From: Bacillota bacterium
GTDB lineage: Bacteria; Bacillota; Clostridia; Saccharofermentanales; DTU023
Assembly: GCA_023388605.1 (NCBI GenBank)
Contig: JAEWFX010000051.1
Span: 1 to 31,441, forward strand
Reading direction: 5' to 3'
Length of the DNA stretch: 31,441 nt
Shown here: positions 7,562 through 15,870 of the stretch, piece after piece
Layout of the letters: the number at the start of each line of letters is the position of its first letter
How positions within the stretch are numbered: the first letter of the stretch is position 1
The notes under the pieces: model-generated
What the model saw: the letters and a program-made list of their open reading frames with translations, nothing else
Told to the model about the DNA's origin: nothing
Databases searched by the model: none
Position numbers and translations under genes: made by a program

Positions 7562-7973
7562 CTTGCATGAAGGAACGCCAGTCGCCTCCGGGCAGATAAA
7601 TAGCCCCCGATGATTCATCGATGCTTTGATTATATAGATAGACATAAGCGGATTCATTGGTGCCATCGGTTTTTTCAATTTGTACTAGCTGTCTGCAGTA
7701 GATATTATCTGGGTGGTTTTCGCCGAAATATTCCTCTAATTCGTCTATGGAGGCTATATCAGCAAAATTTTTAAGATAAACTAATTCGCCGATGATTTTA
7801 TCATTCCCAGGCAAGAGGGCAGGATAGCCTTCGGGCAGGTGATAGAGAGTGCCTCTAAAGTAGGCTGTTTCTCGTTTAGCGACTTTGTCGGTCAAATAAT
7901 CTCGAGAATTATAAAAGCCACTTAACAGTGAACCGTAGACGAATAAGGGATGAGGTTGTGTTGGTTTTAACAT
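7548..7973 (-). CDS. Gamma-glutamylcyclotransferase-like (GGCT/AIG2 fold) protein
   Basis: 141 residues, the normal size for this fold. The N-terminal loop motif LFVYGSLLSGF binds substrate in the family. Glu80 in SIDELEEY aligns with the catalytic glutamate of gamma-glutamylcyclotransferases. Such enzymes release 5-oxoproline from gamma-glutamyl amines or amino acids. The gene follows pcp, whose product also releases 5-oxoproline, so a shared pathway is plausible, though bacterial members of this fold act on varied gamma-glutamyl compounds. The start ATG follows AGGAAGAT. A hairpin lies between this gene and pcp. Confidence 0.82.
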   Translation of the reverse strand: MLKPTQPHPLFVYGSLLSGFYNSRDYLTDKVAKRETAYFRGTLYHLPEGYPALLPGNDKIIGELVYLKNFADIASIDELEEYFGENHPDNIYCRQLVQIEKTDGTNESAYVYLYNQSIDESSGAIYLPGGDWRSFMQEKEH

Positions 7974-8000
7974 ATCTTCCTATCTTATGCTCAATTAGAT

Positions 8001-8025
8001 GAGCCGTAACCAGTGGTCACGGCTC
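8001..8025. repeat. Stem-loop between pcp and the GGCT-like gene
   Basis: GAGCCGT at 8001-8007 pairs with ACGGCTC at 8019-8025, with CC/GG inside. On the plus strand TTGTTCT follows; on the minus strand, the direction of the flanking genes, there is no T-run. It could be a weak or partial terminator, an mRNA processing or stability element, or plus-strand read-through control. Confidence 0.6.
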
Positions 8026-8039
8026 TTGTTCTAATGGTG

Positions 8040-8678
8040 TTAACAGATGGCGCCACCGCCAACCGTGATATCTTCGGTGTGATCTGCGATGGCTTGCAAC
8101 ATAATTTCTAGGCCACGAGTTATGTCAGCTTGTGACATAGAAGCGGTGTTGGCACGTTCTACTACTTGTTCTGGGATGAAGGGTACATGGACGAAGCCAG
8201 CACGACACTTGCTTTCCGCACAGAGATGAAGAGCACCGAACATGAGGTGATTGCATACGAAAGTACCAGCGGTATTGGAGACGCTTGCCGGTAAACCCTT
8301 GGCCTTGACAGCGCTGACCATCGCTTTGATCGGCAGAGTCGCAAAATAAGCATTGGGAGCATCGGCGAAGATCTTTTCATCTATTGGTTGATTGCCTTCA
8401 TTGTCGGGGATGCGAGCGTCATCAACGTTGATGGCAACTCGCTCAGGAGTCAGTCCAAAACGGCCACCTGCTTGTCCGACACAGAGCACTGCTTCGTATT
8501 CATTTTTGCTCAATTGTTGTTTGAGCGTATCTATAGATTTACCGAAAACAGTTGGCACCTCTAGTTTGGTCAACTCAATGCCAGATAGATTGTTTTCGTC
8601 GATGGCTTTGACTGCCTCGAGAGCAGGGTTGATGTCATCGCCACCAAAAGGGTCAAAAGCTGTAATCAAAATTTTCAT
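8040..8678 (-). CDS. pcp: Pyrrolidone-carboxylate peptidase (pyroglutamyl peptidase I)
   Basis: 212 residues, full length for peptidase family C15. It opens with ILITAFDPFGGDDINPA. The catalytic triad known from Bacillus enzymes is visible: Glu79 in LTPERVAIN, Cys142 in NTAGTFVCNHLMF and His164 in GFVHVPFIPEQ. The cytosolic enzyme removes N-terminal pyroglutamate from peptides, giving free 5-oxoproline. The ribosome site is GGAGCTATT. It is the third gene of a DUF969-DUF979-pcp run with a gap of 35 bases, an association seen in other Bacillota. Confidence 0.96.
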   Translation of the reverse strand: MKILITAFDPFGGDDINPALEAVKAIDENNLSGIELTKLEVPTVFGKSIDTLKQQLSKNEYEAVLCVGQAGGRFGLTPERVAINVDDARIPDNEGNQPIDEKIFADAPNAYFATLPIKAMVSAVKAKGLPASVSNTAGTFVCNHLMFGALHLCAESKCRAGFVHVPFIPEQVVERANTASMSQADITRGLEIMLQAIADHTEDITVGGGAIC

Positions 8679-8713
8679 AATAGCTCCTTATTCTTAAATC
8701 TGTAGGTTTGACT

Positions 8714-9676
8714 CTAAAAGGCAAATACATACATCAGAACGATGTGTACGCACAAGAGCACAGCAGCATAAGGTGCTTGCGACTTGATGATGGAGTACTT
8801 GTCCTTGGTCTCGAGCAATGCCGCAGGAACGATATTGAAGTTGGCAGCCATCGGGGTGAGTAGAGTACCACAATAACCAGCAGTCAAGCCGAGAGCACCG
8901 ACTATCACAGGGTCAGCACCGTTTTGGATCAAGAAAGGTACGCCGATACCGACAGTGATGACGGAGAAGGCGGCGAAACCATTGCCCATGATAATGGTGA
9001 ATATCGCCATGCCCAAACAGTAGACTACACAAGCAATCAGTTTGGAAGATTCAGGCACAACGTGTGAAACACCGTAGGAGACGATATCGCCTACGCCAGC
9101 TTTGGTGAAGATCAAACCCAGAGCAGCCAACAATTGGGGCAAGATACTGGTGGTGCCGACATTGTCCATCAGACGAACCCCGTCTTTGAGTGCACTCTTA
9201 GGTGAAGTTTTGGTGATTATGATAAGAGCGATAAAACCAAAAATTGCTGAGATACCGATGGAATTGTTGCCGCCCAATTTAGGTAGTAAGGTAGCGACTA
9301 GGAAAGCACCGATTGCCAACACTAATGAAGGCACAAATATTTTGTAACCGATGCGATCTGCATTAGCTCTAGTTTCTTCTGGCTTAGGAGTATTGTGCCT
9401 GGTAGCTACTACACGGTTGAAAGCAGTCAAAAGACCCAGCACCACCAGTGAAGCACCGGTAATTTCAGCGGGTACATGTGGACCAGCGATGAAGGTGAGA
9501 GCTAAGATCAGCCAGAAAGCAGCTGTGGTGTAACGTTTGTTGTTCTCGATTGTTTTGAAGCAGTGGAAAGCTACCGCGACAAAAATAAGACCGATACATA
9601 TATAGAAAAATTCTGATAGATAGTTGGAAACTATTTTCCAATTATCTACTTCTGGTGTGGCAGATAATAAAAACAT
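8714..9676 (-). CDS. DUF979 family membrane protein (putative permease subunit)
   Basis: 320 residues with about nine hydrophobic segments. Recognised by overall pattern and by its position between a DUF969 protein and pcp. Features include the glycine-rich stretch GNGFAAFSVITVGIGVPFL and the conserved-looking GYCGTLLTPMAANFNIVPAAL near the C-terminus, which resembles substrate loops of ion-transporter-type permeases. The biochemical function is not established. Pairing with DUF969 and linkage to pyroglutamyl peptidase suggest uptake or export of pyroglutamyl peptides or 5-oxoproline; this is inference. It starts with ATG after GGAGGTAACT, nine bases after the DUF969 gene. Confidence 0.85.
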   Translation of the reverse strand: MFLLSATPEVDNWKIVSNYLSEFFYICIGLIFVAVAFHCFKTIENNKRYTTAAFWLILALTFIAGPHVPAEITGASLVVLGLLTAFNRVVATRHNTPKPEETRANADRIGYKIFVPSLVLAIGAFLVATLLPKLGGNNSIGISAIFGFIALIIITKTSPKSALKDGVRLMDNVGTTSILPQLLAALGLIFTKAGVGDIVSYGVSHVVPESSKLIACVVYCLGMAIFTIIMGNGFAAFSVITVGIGVPFLIQNGADPVIVGALGLTAGYCGTLLTPMAANFNIVPAALLETKDKYSIIKSQAPYAAVLLCVHIVLMYVFAF

Positions 9677-9685
9677 AGTTACCTC

Positions 9686-10393
9686 CTAATTGTTGATTTT
9701 CTTGATATCTCTGTGTGAGATACCGCGGTGAATGCGTTTGTCGAGAGCGTAGGTGAACAAGTAGCCGAGCACCACAGAGATGACTGCGATGGGCACTGAC
9801 CACAACGCTACATTGGCAGGTGTAACCTGATCAAATCCTTGTTCTACCAGTGTCGATACGATGAGCAAGGTACCAGATGAGGCGAGGAAACAGTTTTGTG
9901 CGAAGAAGTTACCGTAGTTCTCGACCGCACAAGCGACAGCCTTGATATCTTCTTCAGATTTCTCTGAGATCTCACCGTACTTAGCGACAGCTGCTGCCTG
10001 CGCCATGGGGTTGATCAGAGGACGGATGAATTGTGCATGACCACCGATACGCAGTGACAGGGCGGAAGCAGGTGTGCGTATCAACTCATAGAGGAAGATG
10101 ACCTTACCAGCCGTAGCCGCCTTGAATTTTTTGATGAAGTCAACCGCCTTGTCCTTGAGTCCATAACGTTCGAGCGAGCCGACGATGGGCAGAGTTAGAA
10201 CAAAGATGGTCGCTAGGCGATTGTTGATGAATGCCGTACCGAGATTGGAAAAGATTTCTTGTAATGACATGCCACTCACTAAAGCGGTGGCGATGCCAGC
10301 GACGATTACTGTCGCCAGGGTATCGAGTTTGAGCACGAAGCCGATAATGACTATGACGATACCGATCAATTTGAGTAATTCAGTGTAGGGCAT
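9686..10393 (-). CDS. DUF969 family membrane protein (putative permease partner)
   Basis: 235 residues with about six hydrophobic segments. It contains FVLTLPIVGSLERYGLKDKA and a loop RTPASALSLRIGGHAQFIRP, followed by VENYGNFFAQNCFLASSGT, which looks like a transporter half. It is the first gene of the unit with DUF979 and pcp, and the two DUF proteins probably form one heteromeric transporter. No direct functional assignment is known to me. The start ATG has a strong ribosome site, AAAGGAGGTCTT, and a plausible promoter lies 38-65 bases upstream. Confidence 0.85.
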   Translation of the reverse strand: MPYTELLKLIGIVIVIIGFVLKLDTLATVIVAGIATALVSGMSLQEIFSNLGTAFINNRLATIFVLTLPIVGSLERYGLKDKAVDFIKKFKAATAGKVIFLYELIRTPASALSLRIGGHAQFIRPLINPMAQAAAVAKYGEISEKSEEDIKAVACAVENYGNFFAQNCFLASSGTLLIVSTLVEQGFDQVTPANVALWSVPIAVISVVLGYLFTYALDKRIHRGISHRDIKKINN

Positions 10394-10430
10394 AAGACCT
10401 CCTTTACATATTCTCCATATTTAATGAAGC

Positions 10431-10458
10431 ATAATAACAGCAAAAAAATTTTTTGCAA
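10431..10458 (-). promoter_or_regulatory. Predicted promoter of the DUF969-DUF979-pcp operon
   Basis: On the minus strand TTGCAA (10453-10458) is separated by 16 bases from TATTAT (10431-10436). The spacer holds most of an unusual A6T7 palindrome (GCAAAAAAATTTTTTGC at 10440-10456 on the plus strand), which would be strongly bent or rigid DNA. Confidence 0.5.
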
Positions 10459-10490
10459 TAGCAAAGGAGGAGAAAAATTAACCTGCTTAA

Positions 10491-11858
10491 CTATAAGCGA
10501 AGCGGTATGTTGTTTCGAACGCGTTTGATTACTCGATGGTGCATAGAAGCGTAGCAAATGCTACCGACTGTTAATTGAGAAATAGCTTCGGCTATGAAAA
10601 CGCCATTGATACCCATGATGTAAGGTAAGACGATAGTCAGGGGTATAATCACAAAAACTTTACGTAACAGTGAGAAAAAAGTCGCTTCTTTGGCTAAGCC
10701 CAATGCAGTGAAAGTTGCTTGACCGGTATTTTGCAGTGCCATAAAAGTGAAGAAAACGAAGAAGAGACGCAGCGGCAAAATACCTTGTTCTACATACAGC
10801 GGATTAGAAGTGAACAAGCTCAACAGAAGTCGTGGCAGACTCAACACAATGATGGTGGTGACTAAGCAGCTACCGACAGTGCACTTGAGCATGAAGTGGA
10901 TACCATCGATCATGCGGTCGGTACGACCTGCTCCATAGTTAAAACTGAGAAAAGGCTTAACAGCATTAGATAAGCCAGACAAAGGCAGTGCGAACACCAT
11001 CATTATGGACATGACGACAGTCATGATTCCGACGAATACGTGACCTCCAAATGATAGCAACATATGATTGCTGACCGTCTGCACCAGTGTATCATTTGCC
11101 TGGAAAAAGAAGTTAGCTAGACCGATGTTGAGTATTTGTTTGATGATGAAAATATTGGGTTTGAGTTTGTTGATTTCTATCCGTATTAATGTGCGTTTAC
11201 CGCTGAGGAAGCTGACAATCCAAATCGCTGATACCATCTGTGAGATGATGGTAGCGATGGCGGCTCCGCTGACCCCCATATTGAGGATGCTGATCAAGAT
11301 AAAGTCTAAGAAAATATTTAAGATTGCACCGATAATTACTGATAGCATACCGATGGCGGCGAATCCTTGTGCAGAGATAAAAGCATTGAGAGCGATGCTG
11401 ATCAATTGAAAGGGCGTGCCTAACAAGTAAATACGTAGATAGGTGGCTGAGTATTCAAAAGTTTCAGGTGTGCTGCCGAAAAGTTTTAGCAAAGGTGTCT
11501 CTGCTGTATAACCTAAAAGCATCAGTGCTACAGAGAACATCAGGATCAAGCTGCAGGAATTTCCCAATATGAGGCGAGCCTTATCGACATCGCCTCGACC
11601 GCGTTCGATGGAGAAGAATGAAGATCCACCTTGTCCGATCCAGTTGGCGCAGGCGTTGATCAAGGAGATGAACGGGAAAACGATGCCGAGTCCAGTCAAG
11701 GCCACACCGCCTATGCCTGGCAGATGACCGATGAACATACGATCGATGATGTTGTACAGAACACTGACTATCTGAGCGAAGATCAATGGCCAAGCCATAC
11801 GCATAATGTTTTGTGCCACGCTTCCCTTAGTGAAATCTCCCACCACTGTTTTAGACAT
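10491..11858 (-). CDS. MATE family multidrug/cation efflux transporter
   Basis: 455 residues with 12 predicted membrane helices in two repeats of six, the MATE layout. The N-terminus MRMAWPLIFAQIVSVLYNI and GIGGVALTGLGIVFPF are typical, as is FLSFNYGAGR in the second half, the counterpart of the GQxxGA-type motif. MATE proteins export drugs or metabolites using Na+ or H+ gradients; the substrate is unknown. The ATG follows TAGGAGCTAAGT. It is divergent from hprK and is probably its own unit, ending about 35 bases before the promoter region of the DUF969 operon. Confidence 0.9.
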   Translation of the reverse strand: MSKTVVGDFTKGSVAQNIMRMAWPLIFAQIVSVLYNIIDRMFIGHLPGIGGVALTGLGIVFPFISLINACANWIGQGGSSFFSIERGRGDVDKARLILGNSCSLILMFSVALMLLGYTAETPLLKLFGSTPETFEYSATYLRIYLLGTPFQLISIALNAFISAQGFAAIGMLSVIIGAILNIFLDFILISILNMGVSGAAIATIISQMVSAIWIVSFLSGKRTLIRIEINKLKPNIFIIKQILNIGLANFFFQANDTLVQTVSNHMLLSFGGHVFVGIMTVVMSIMMVFALPLSGLSNAVKPFLSFNYGAGRTDRMIDGIHFMLKCTVGSCLVTTIIVLSLPRLLLSLFTSNPLYVEQGILPLRLFFVFFTFMALQNTGQATFTALGLAKEATFFSLLRKVFVIIPLTIVLPYIMGINGVFIAEAISQLTVGSICYASMHHRVIKRVRNNIPLRL

Positions 11859-11964
11859 ACTTAGCTCCTAATTTTTCACAATACGAATTATCTTAAACAT
11901 AATCTCCAAAAATGACTATATGCGTTATACTTAATGAGGATAAAGTCCACAGAAAGAGGTACCT

Positions 11965-12888
11965 GTGAACAAGGTTAAATTAAGTAAAATAGTCCAAGAA
12001 TTCAAACTAGAAATTCTTCGTGGATACGATAAGGTAGACTCTATCGGGATTATGGTGCCCGATGTCACACGTCCTGGTCTGCAATTAGCGGGCAACTATG
12101 ATCACTTCGGCCCAGATCGTATTCAGATACTCGGCAATATGGAGACATCCTTCGTCAATTCACTATCGCCGACCGAACGCTATGCTCGTTATAACGCGTT
12201 GTTTGCAACAGGTATACCTTGTATTATTCTCAGTCGCAATCATATCCCTGATCCCACTTTGTTGAAAATAGCTGATAAGTATGAGACTCCCGTCCTGCGT
12301 ACCAGCGAAGGAACTTCTTCATTTATCGGCACTCTAGTCAAATATCTCAATGTCGAGTTAGCTGAGCGCATCTCCATGCATGGAGTTTTTATCGAAGTTT
12401 ATGGTGAGGGAATTCTGATTCTAGGTGACAGCGGTGTCGGTAAGTCTGAGACAGCGTTAGAGATCGTCAAACGCGGACACCGTCTCATCGCCGACGATTT
12501 GGTAGAAGTGCGCAAAGTCTCTGATACCACTCTGATAGGCAGCGCTCCTGATGTGATTCGTCACCTGATTGAGATCCGCGGATTAGGTATTTTGGATGTA
12601 AAAGAACTTTACGGTGTCTCATCTGTCAAGATGCAGGAGAATATCCATCTAGTGATGAATTTAGAGCTATGGGACGAGAAGAAGGTCTATGATCGTCTGG
12701 GTCTGATCGAGGAGACGACCAATATTTTGGGTATACAAGTCCCTTCGATCACCGTGCCTGTCATGCCAGGTCGTAACTTGGCTATCATAGTCGAAGCTGC
12801 AGCCATCAATTTCCGTCAGAAGTCCATGGGTTACAACGCAGCCAGAGCTCTAACTGATCGTATATTCAATCAAGAGATGCCAAACTGA
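11965..12888 (+). CDS. hprK: HPr kinase/phosphorylase
   Basis: 307 residues, normal length. It starts with GTG after AAAGAGGT. The N-terminal domain (1-130) is followed by the kinase domain with P-loop GDSGVGKS at 154-161, HRLIADDLVEV, and the HprK signature IEIRGLGILDVKELYG. The enzyme phosphorylates and dephosphorylates Ser46 of the sugar-transport protein HPr, controlling carbon catabolite repression in Gram-positive bacteria. It leads a run with murB, rapZ and whiA. A -10-like TATACT lies about 30 bases upstream but no good -35 was found. The next genes are close enough for co-transcription. Confidence 0.97.
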   Translation: MNKVKLSKIVQEFKLEILRGYDKVDSIGIMVPDVTRPGLQLAGNYDHFGPDRIQILGNMETSFVNSLSPTERYARYNALFATGIPCIILSRNHIPDPTLLKIADKYETPVLRTSEGTSSFIGTLVKYLNVELAERISMHGVFIEVYGEGILILGDSGVGKSETALEIVKRGHRLIADDLVEVRKVSDTTLIGSAPDVIRHLIEIRGLGILDVKELYGVSSVKMQENIHLVMNLELWDEKKVYDRLGLIEETTNILGIQVPSITVPVMPGRNLAIIVEAAAINFRQKSMGYNAARALTDRIFNQEMPN

Positions 12889-12916
12889 TAGATCATTTTT
12901 AGCTTAGTGAGGTACT

Positions 12917-13870
12917 ATGCATTCACACAGTGAAAAAGATAGACAGACTACCGTTTTATCAGTTAGCCAAAGAGATAGACTTTGTGAGTTAGCTGGTGAC
13001 CACATCAATTTTTCAGTTCCGCTTGCAGAAAGAGTCTATTTTCGGGCAGGCGGAGCAGCAGAAGCGTTGTATGCACCTCTCGATAGCGATGAATTAGCAG
13101 TTGTTTTGCAGTATGCATACAGTGAAAAAATACCTGTCAATATTCTCGGACGTGGTGCCAATGTTTTAGTGTCTGATCGTGGTCTACCAGGTCTGACAGT
13201 TTGTTTGGTGGATCACTGGCACAAAATTAAATTAGTAGATGATAATTGCCTCCTAGTTGAAGCAGGAGCCAATATCTGTGAAGTCGCTGCAGCTGCAGCT
13301 AGACATAATCTCAGCGGCATGGAATTTGCTTGCGGTATACCCGGTACAGTTGGCGGCACAACACGCATGAATGCCGGTGCCTATGATGGTCAAGTCGGTG
13401 ATTGTATTTCCTATGTGGAGTATCTCGATGAGACGGGCAAGTTGCAACGTAAAGAGGCGAAGGATTTGAATTTTGGATATCGCCATAGCTATTTTGCTGA
13501 TCACCCTCAGAGTTTGATTTTACGTGTTGCCTACTCGCTACAACCAGGAGAGCGACAAGAGATATATGCAGCGATGAATGAATTGCAACTTCGTCGTCGC
13601 ACTGTCCAACCATTAGAATTAGCCAGCGCAGGCAGTGCTTTTAAACGACCGGAGGGCATGTTTGCAGGTAAGTTGATCAGTGATGCTGGACTCAAAGGTT
13701 GGCGTAGTGGACAAGCTGGTATTTCCGCTCGGCATGCTGGCTTTATAGTCAATTATGGTGGTGCTACGGCGAACGAGATCAAGGCTGTCTTCGATCACGT
13801 CAAAGCGGAAGTCGCTAGACAATTCGATGTCGAATTAGAAGCTGAAGTGCGTTTTATCGGAGATTGGTAG
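12917..13870 (+). CDS. murB: UDP-N-acetylenolpyruvoylglucosamine reductase MurB
   Basis: 317 residues. FAD-binding motifs are present: YFRAGGAAEALYAP, GRGANVLVSDRG and GIPGTVGGTTRMNAGAYDGQ. The proton-donor serine is in AGSAFKRPEG, followed by AGKLISDAGLKG, and the C-terminal glutamate region is EAEVRFIG. MurB reduces the enolpyruvyl group to make UDP-MurNAc for peptidoglycan, using NADPH. The start ATG follows GTGAGGTACT. About 25 extra residues precede the conserved core, within normal variation. It lies between hprK and rapZ, the usual neighbourhood in Clostridia. Confidence 0.96.
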   Translation: MHSHSEKDRQTTVLSVSQRDRLCELAGDHINFSVPLAERVYFRAGGAAEALYAPLDSDELAVVLQYAYSEKIPVNILGRGANVLVSDRGLPGLTVCLVDHWHKIKLVDDNCLLVEAGANICEVAAAAARHNLSGMEFACGIPGTVGGTTRMNAGAYDGQVGDCISYVEYLDETGKLQRKEAKDLNFGYRHSYFADHPQSLILRVAYSLQPGERQEIYAAMNELQLRRRTVQPLELASAGSAFKRPEGMFAGKLISDAGLKGWRSGQAGISARHAGFIVNYGGATANEIKAVFDHVKAEVARQFDVELEAEVRFIGDW

Positions 13871-13876
13871 AAACCT

Positions 13877-14773
13877 ATGGAGATTGTAGTCATTACAGGC
13901 ATGTCCGGTGCGGGCAAGAGTACTGTAGCAAAAGCCCTAGAAGATCTAGGCTATTTTTGTATCGACAATCTTCCTCCTCAGTTGTTGCAAGGTCTGGTCA
14001 CCTCTCTCAACGACAGCACCTTTACGGAAGCAAATAAAAATTTTAATAGCAATCAAGGACTGGCACTGGTGATGGATGTACGCAGTATGTCGCGTTTTGG
14101 TGGCGTGGCAGCTTCTTTGTCCACTATAACTTCAGCAGTTCCTGAAGCTAAGATCATCTTCCTTGAAGCTGAAGAAAAAGTTATTATCTCTCGTTACAAA
14201 CTCAGCCGTCGCAATCATCCTTTAGCTAATCTTTTACAGTGTAGTTTGACTGAAGCCATTCGTACTGAAAAACAGCGTTTAGCTCCTTTGCGCGGTATCG
14301 CGGATGAAATCATAGATACTTCCAATACCACTAGTAGCCAGATACGTGATATTTTGCTCAATAGTCTAGCAGTACGTGATCACAAACAGATGAATATATT
14401 TGTGCAGTCCTTTGGCTTTAAGTACGGCTTGCCTTCGGATGCAGATTTGGTTTTGGATGTACGGTTTTTACCCAATCCCTATTATCTACCTGAATTGCGA
14501 CCGCAGTCAGGACTAGACCCGCAAGTTCGTGACTATGTGCTAGAACAGCCTGAGAGTACGATCTATCTAACTAAGCAGTTACAGTTGCTAGAATATCTAT
14601 TGCCTCTATATAGAAAAGAGGGGAAGAGTCGTCTATCGATCGCTGTCGGATGCAGTGGAGGACGTCATCGCTCGGTTGCTTTAGCCGAATATATAGGTGC
14701 GCATCTACCAAATGATTACGCGACCATCGTCTACCACCGCGATCTCAAGACGGATGAAGATCAGTATAAATAG
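13877..14773 (+). CDS. rapZ: RapZ/YvcJ family nucleotide-binding protein
   Basis: 298 residues. An N-terminal P-loop GMSGAGKS (8-15) is followed by DLGYFCIDNLPPQLL, and the C-terminal domain carries AVGCSGGRHRSVALAEY. In E. coli RapZ is an RNA adapter that senses glucosamine-6-phosphate; in Gram-positives YvcJ is a GTP/ATP hydrolase with less clear roles in envelope and competence. It begins six bases after murB and lacks a strong ribosome site, suggesting coupling. The usual next gene in this cluster, yvcK, is absent and whiA follows instead. Confidence 0.95.
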   Translation: MEIVVITGMSGAGKSTVAKALEDLGYFCIDNLPPQLLQGLVTSLNDSTFTEANKNFNSNQGLALVMDVRSMSRFGGVAASLSTITSAVPEAKIIFLEAEEKVIISRYKLSRRNHPLANLLQCSLTEAIRTEKQRLAPLRGIADEIIDTSNTTSSQIRDILLNSLAVRDHKQMNIFVQSFGFKYGLPSDADLVLDVRFLPNPYYLPELRPQSGLDPQVRDYVLEQPESTIYLTKQLQLLEYLLPLYRKEGKSRLSIAVGCSGGRHRSVALAEYIGAHLPNDYATIVYHRDLKTDEDQYK

Positions 14774-14825
14774 AAATAGCTGAATTCAGAATGAGCCATA
14801 AATACCATCGAGAATAGAGTAGCCA

Positions 14826-15776
14826 GTGAACCCAACAGCAGACAAAAATTTGAATAATTCTGAAGATCTGAGTTTTGCTTCGCGCTTGCGTTTAGATTTT
14901 TTGACTGACCTAGCTACACGCCCAGATTATTCGACCTTCGCTTTTTTTGCTTGTTGTGCATCAGTGTATCGACGTGATCGCAATCAATTGGCTTTCCATA
15001 GTCGTTATCCGCAGGTCATCGATTTTTTAGTAGATAAAACTTTAGAGTTGTATAGAGTATCGCCAGAGCAACGTTGCCGTGAGTTTTCTTCTGTGATTTG
15101 GCGCGGTGATCTCTATCGTCGTCTGGAACGAGATATCCTGCGTCTGATCCGCGATGATGTAGAGGCTCTAGCTGAACAATTGCTCAGTGATGATGAAGCA
15201 GCAGTAGAAGATGCCCTGTCTCAGACGCGTGCCATTATCGGCGGATTTTTCTTAGGAGGTGGCAGTATTTCTGAGCCCGAAGAACGCTGTCATCTAGAAT
15301 TTGTAATCGGTGATCAAGAGACAGCGAATTGGCTGGGATTGTTTTTAGAATGTCTCAACCTCAGTCCAGGTGTGGTCTATCGACGTGGTGCTTGTGTTCT
15401 TTATCTCAAAGGCAATGATCAATTGCAAGATTTTCTGCAATTGCTCGGGCTCAATAATTTTTTGCTCACTTTTGCAGCAGCACGCGTACAACGTGAAGTC
15501 AACAATCAAATCAATCGCATTGTGAATTGTGATAATGCCAATCTACAGCGTCAGGCAGATAGCACAGCTAAACAATTGGCTGATATCAAACTAATACGAG
15601 ATGCTAAAGCAGAGGGACGTCTCGATGCTCTGAGTCTTGAACTCATTGACTTACGGGAACAAAACCCAGGACTATCACTGCGAGAACTCGGTGCACTACT
15701 GTCGACTCCTCTAAGCAAGAGCAGTATCAATCACCGTTTTAAAAAAATCAGCAAGTTAGCTCAAGAAGTAATTTAG
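14826..15776 (+). CDS. whiA: WhiA family DNA-binding regulator
   Basis: 316 residues. The core starts at SFASRLRLDFLTDL, the family's usual N-terminal stretch. A LAGLIDADG-endonuclease-like domain follows (IIGGFFLGGGSISEPE), and a C-terminal helix-turn-helix is seen in LSLRELGALLSTPLSKSSIN, ending in RFKKI. WhiA affects sporulation in Streptomyces and cell division or chromosome segregation in Bacillus. The start is taken as GTG, leaving a non-conserved leader of about 16 residues; the ribosome site is weak, so the start is uncertain. It is 52 bases after rapZ. Confidence 0.93.
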   Translation: MNPTADKNLNNSEDLSFASRLRLDFLTDLATRPDYSTFAFFACCASVYRRDRNQLAFHSRYPQVIDFLVDKTLELYRVSPEQRCREFSSVIWRGDLYRRLERDILRLIRDDVEALAEQLLSDDEAAVEDALSQTRAIIGGFFLGGGSISEPEERCHLEFVIGDQETANWLGLFLECLNLSPGVVYRRGACVLYLKGNDQLQDFLQLLGLNNFLLTFAAARVQREVNNQINRIVNCDNANLQRQADSTAKQLADIKLIRDAKAEGRLDALSLELIDLREQNPGLSLRELGALLSTPLSKSSINHRFKKISKLAQEVI

Positions 15777-15824
15777 GCCTTTATTTTATCGATTCTAGTC
15801 TACTCGATTGCAGTGCTGAGTAAA

Positions 15825-15833
15825 TGGTATAAT
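15825..15833 (+). promoter_or_regulatory. Extended -10 promoter upstream of the 205-aa membrane protein
   Basis: TGGTATAAT is a perfect extended -10 (TGnTATAAT). No consensus -35 lies at the right distance, which extended -10 promoters tolerate. Transcription would start near 15840, about 30 bases before the gene's ATG. Confidence 0.6.
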
Positions 15834-15870
15834 CATCCCAAATATGTTGAATTTTGAACTGTAGGTAGCT

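Noticed and set aside
10463..10472. Perfect ribosome-site-like AAAGGAGGAG on the plus strand
   Set aside because: No start codon at a suitable distance and no reading frame behind it; it lies in the non-coding end of the MATE gene region.
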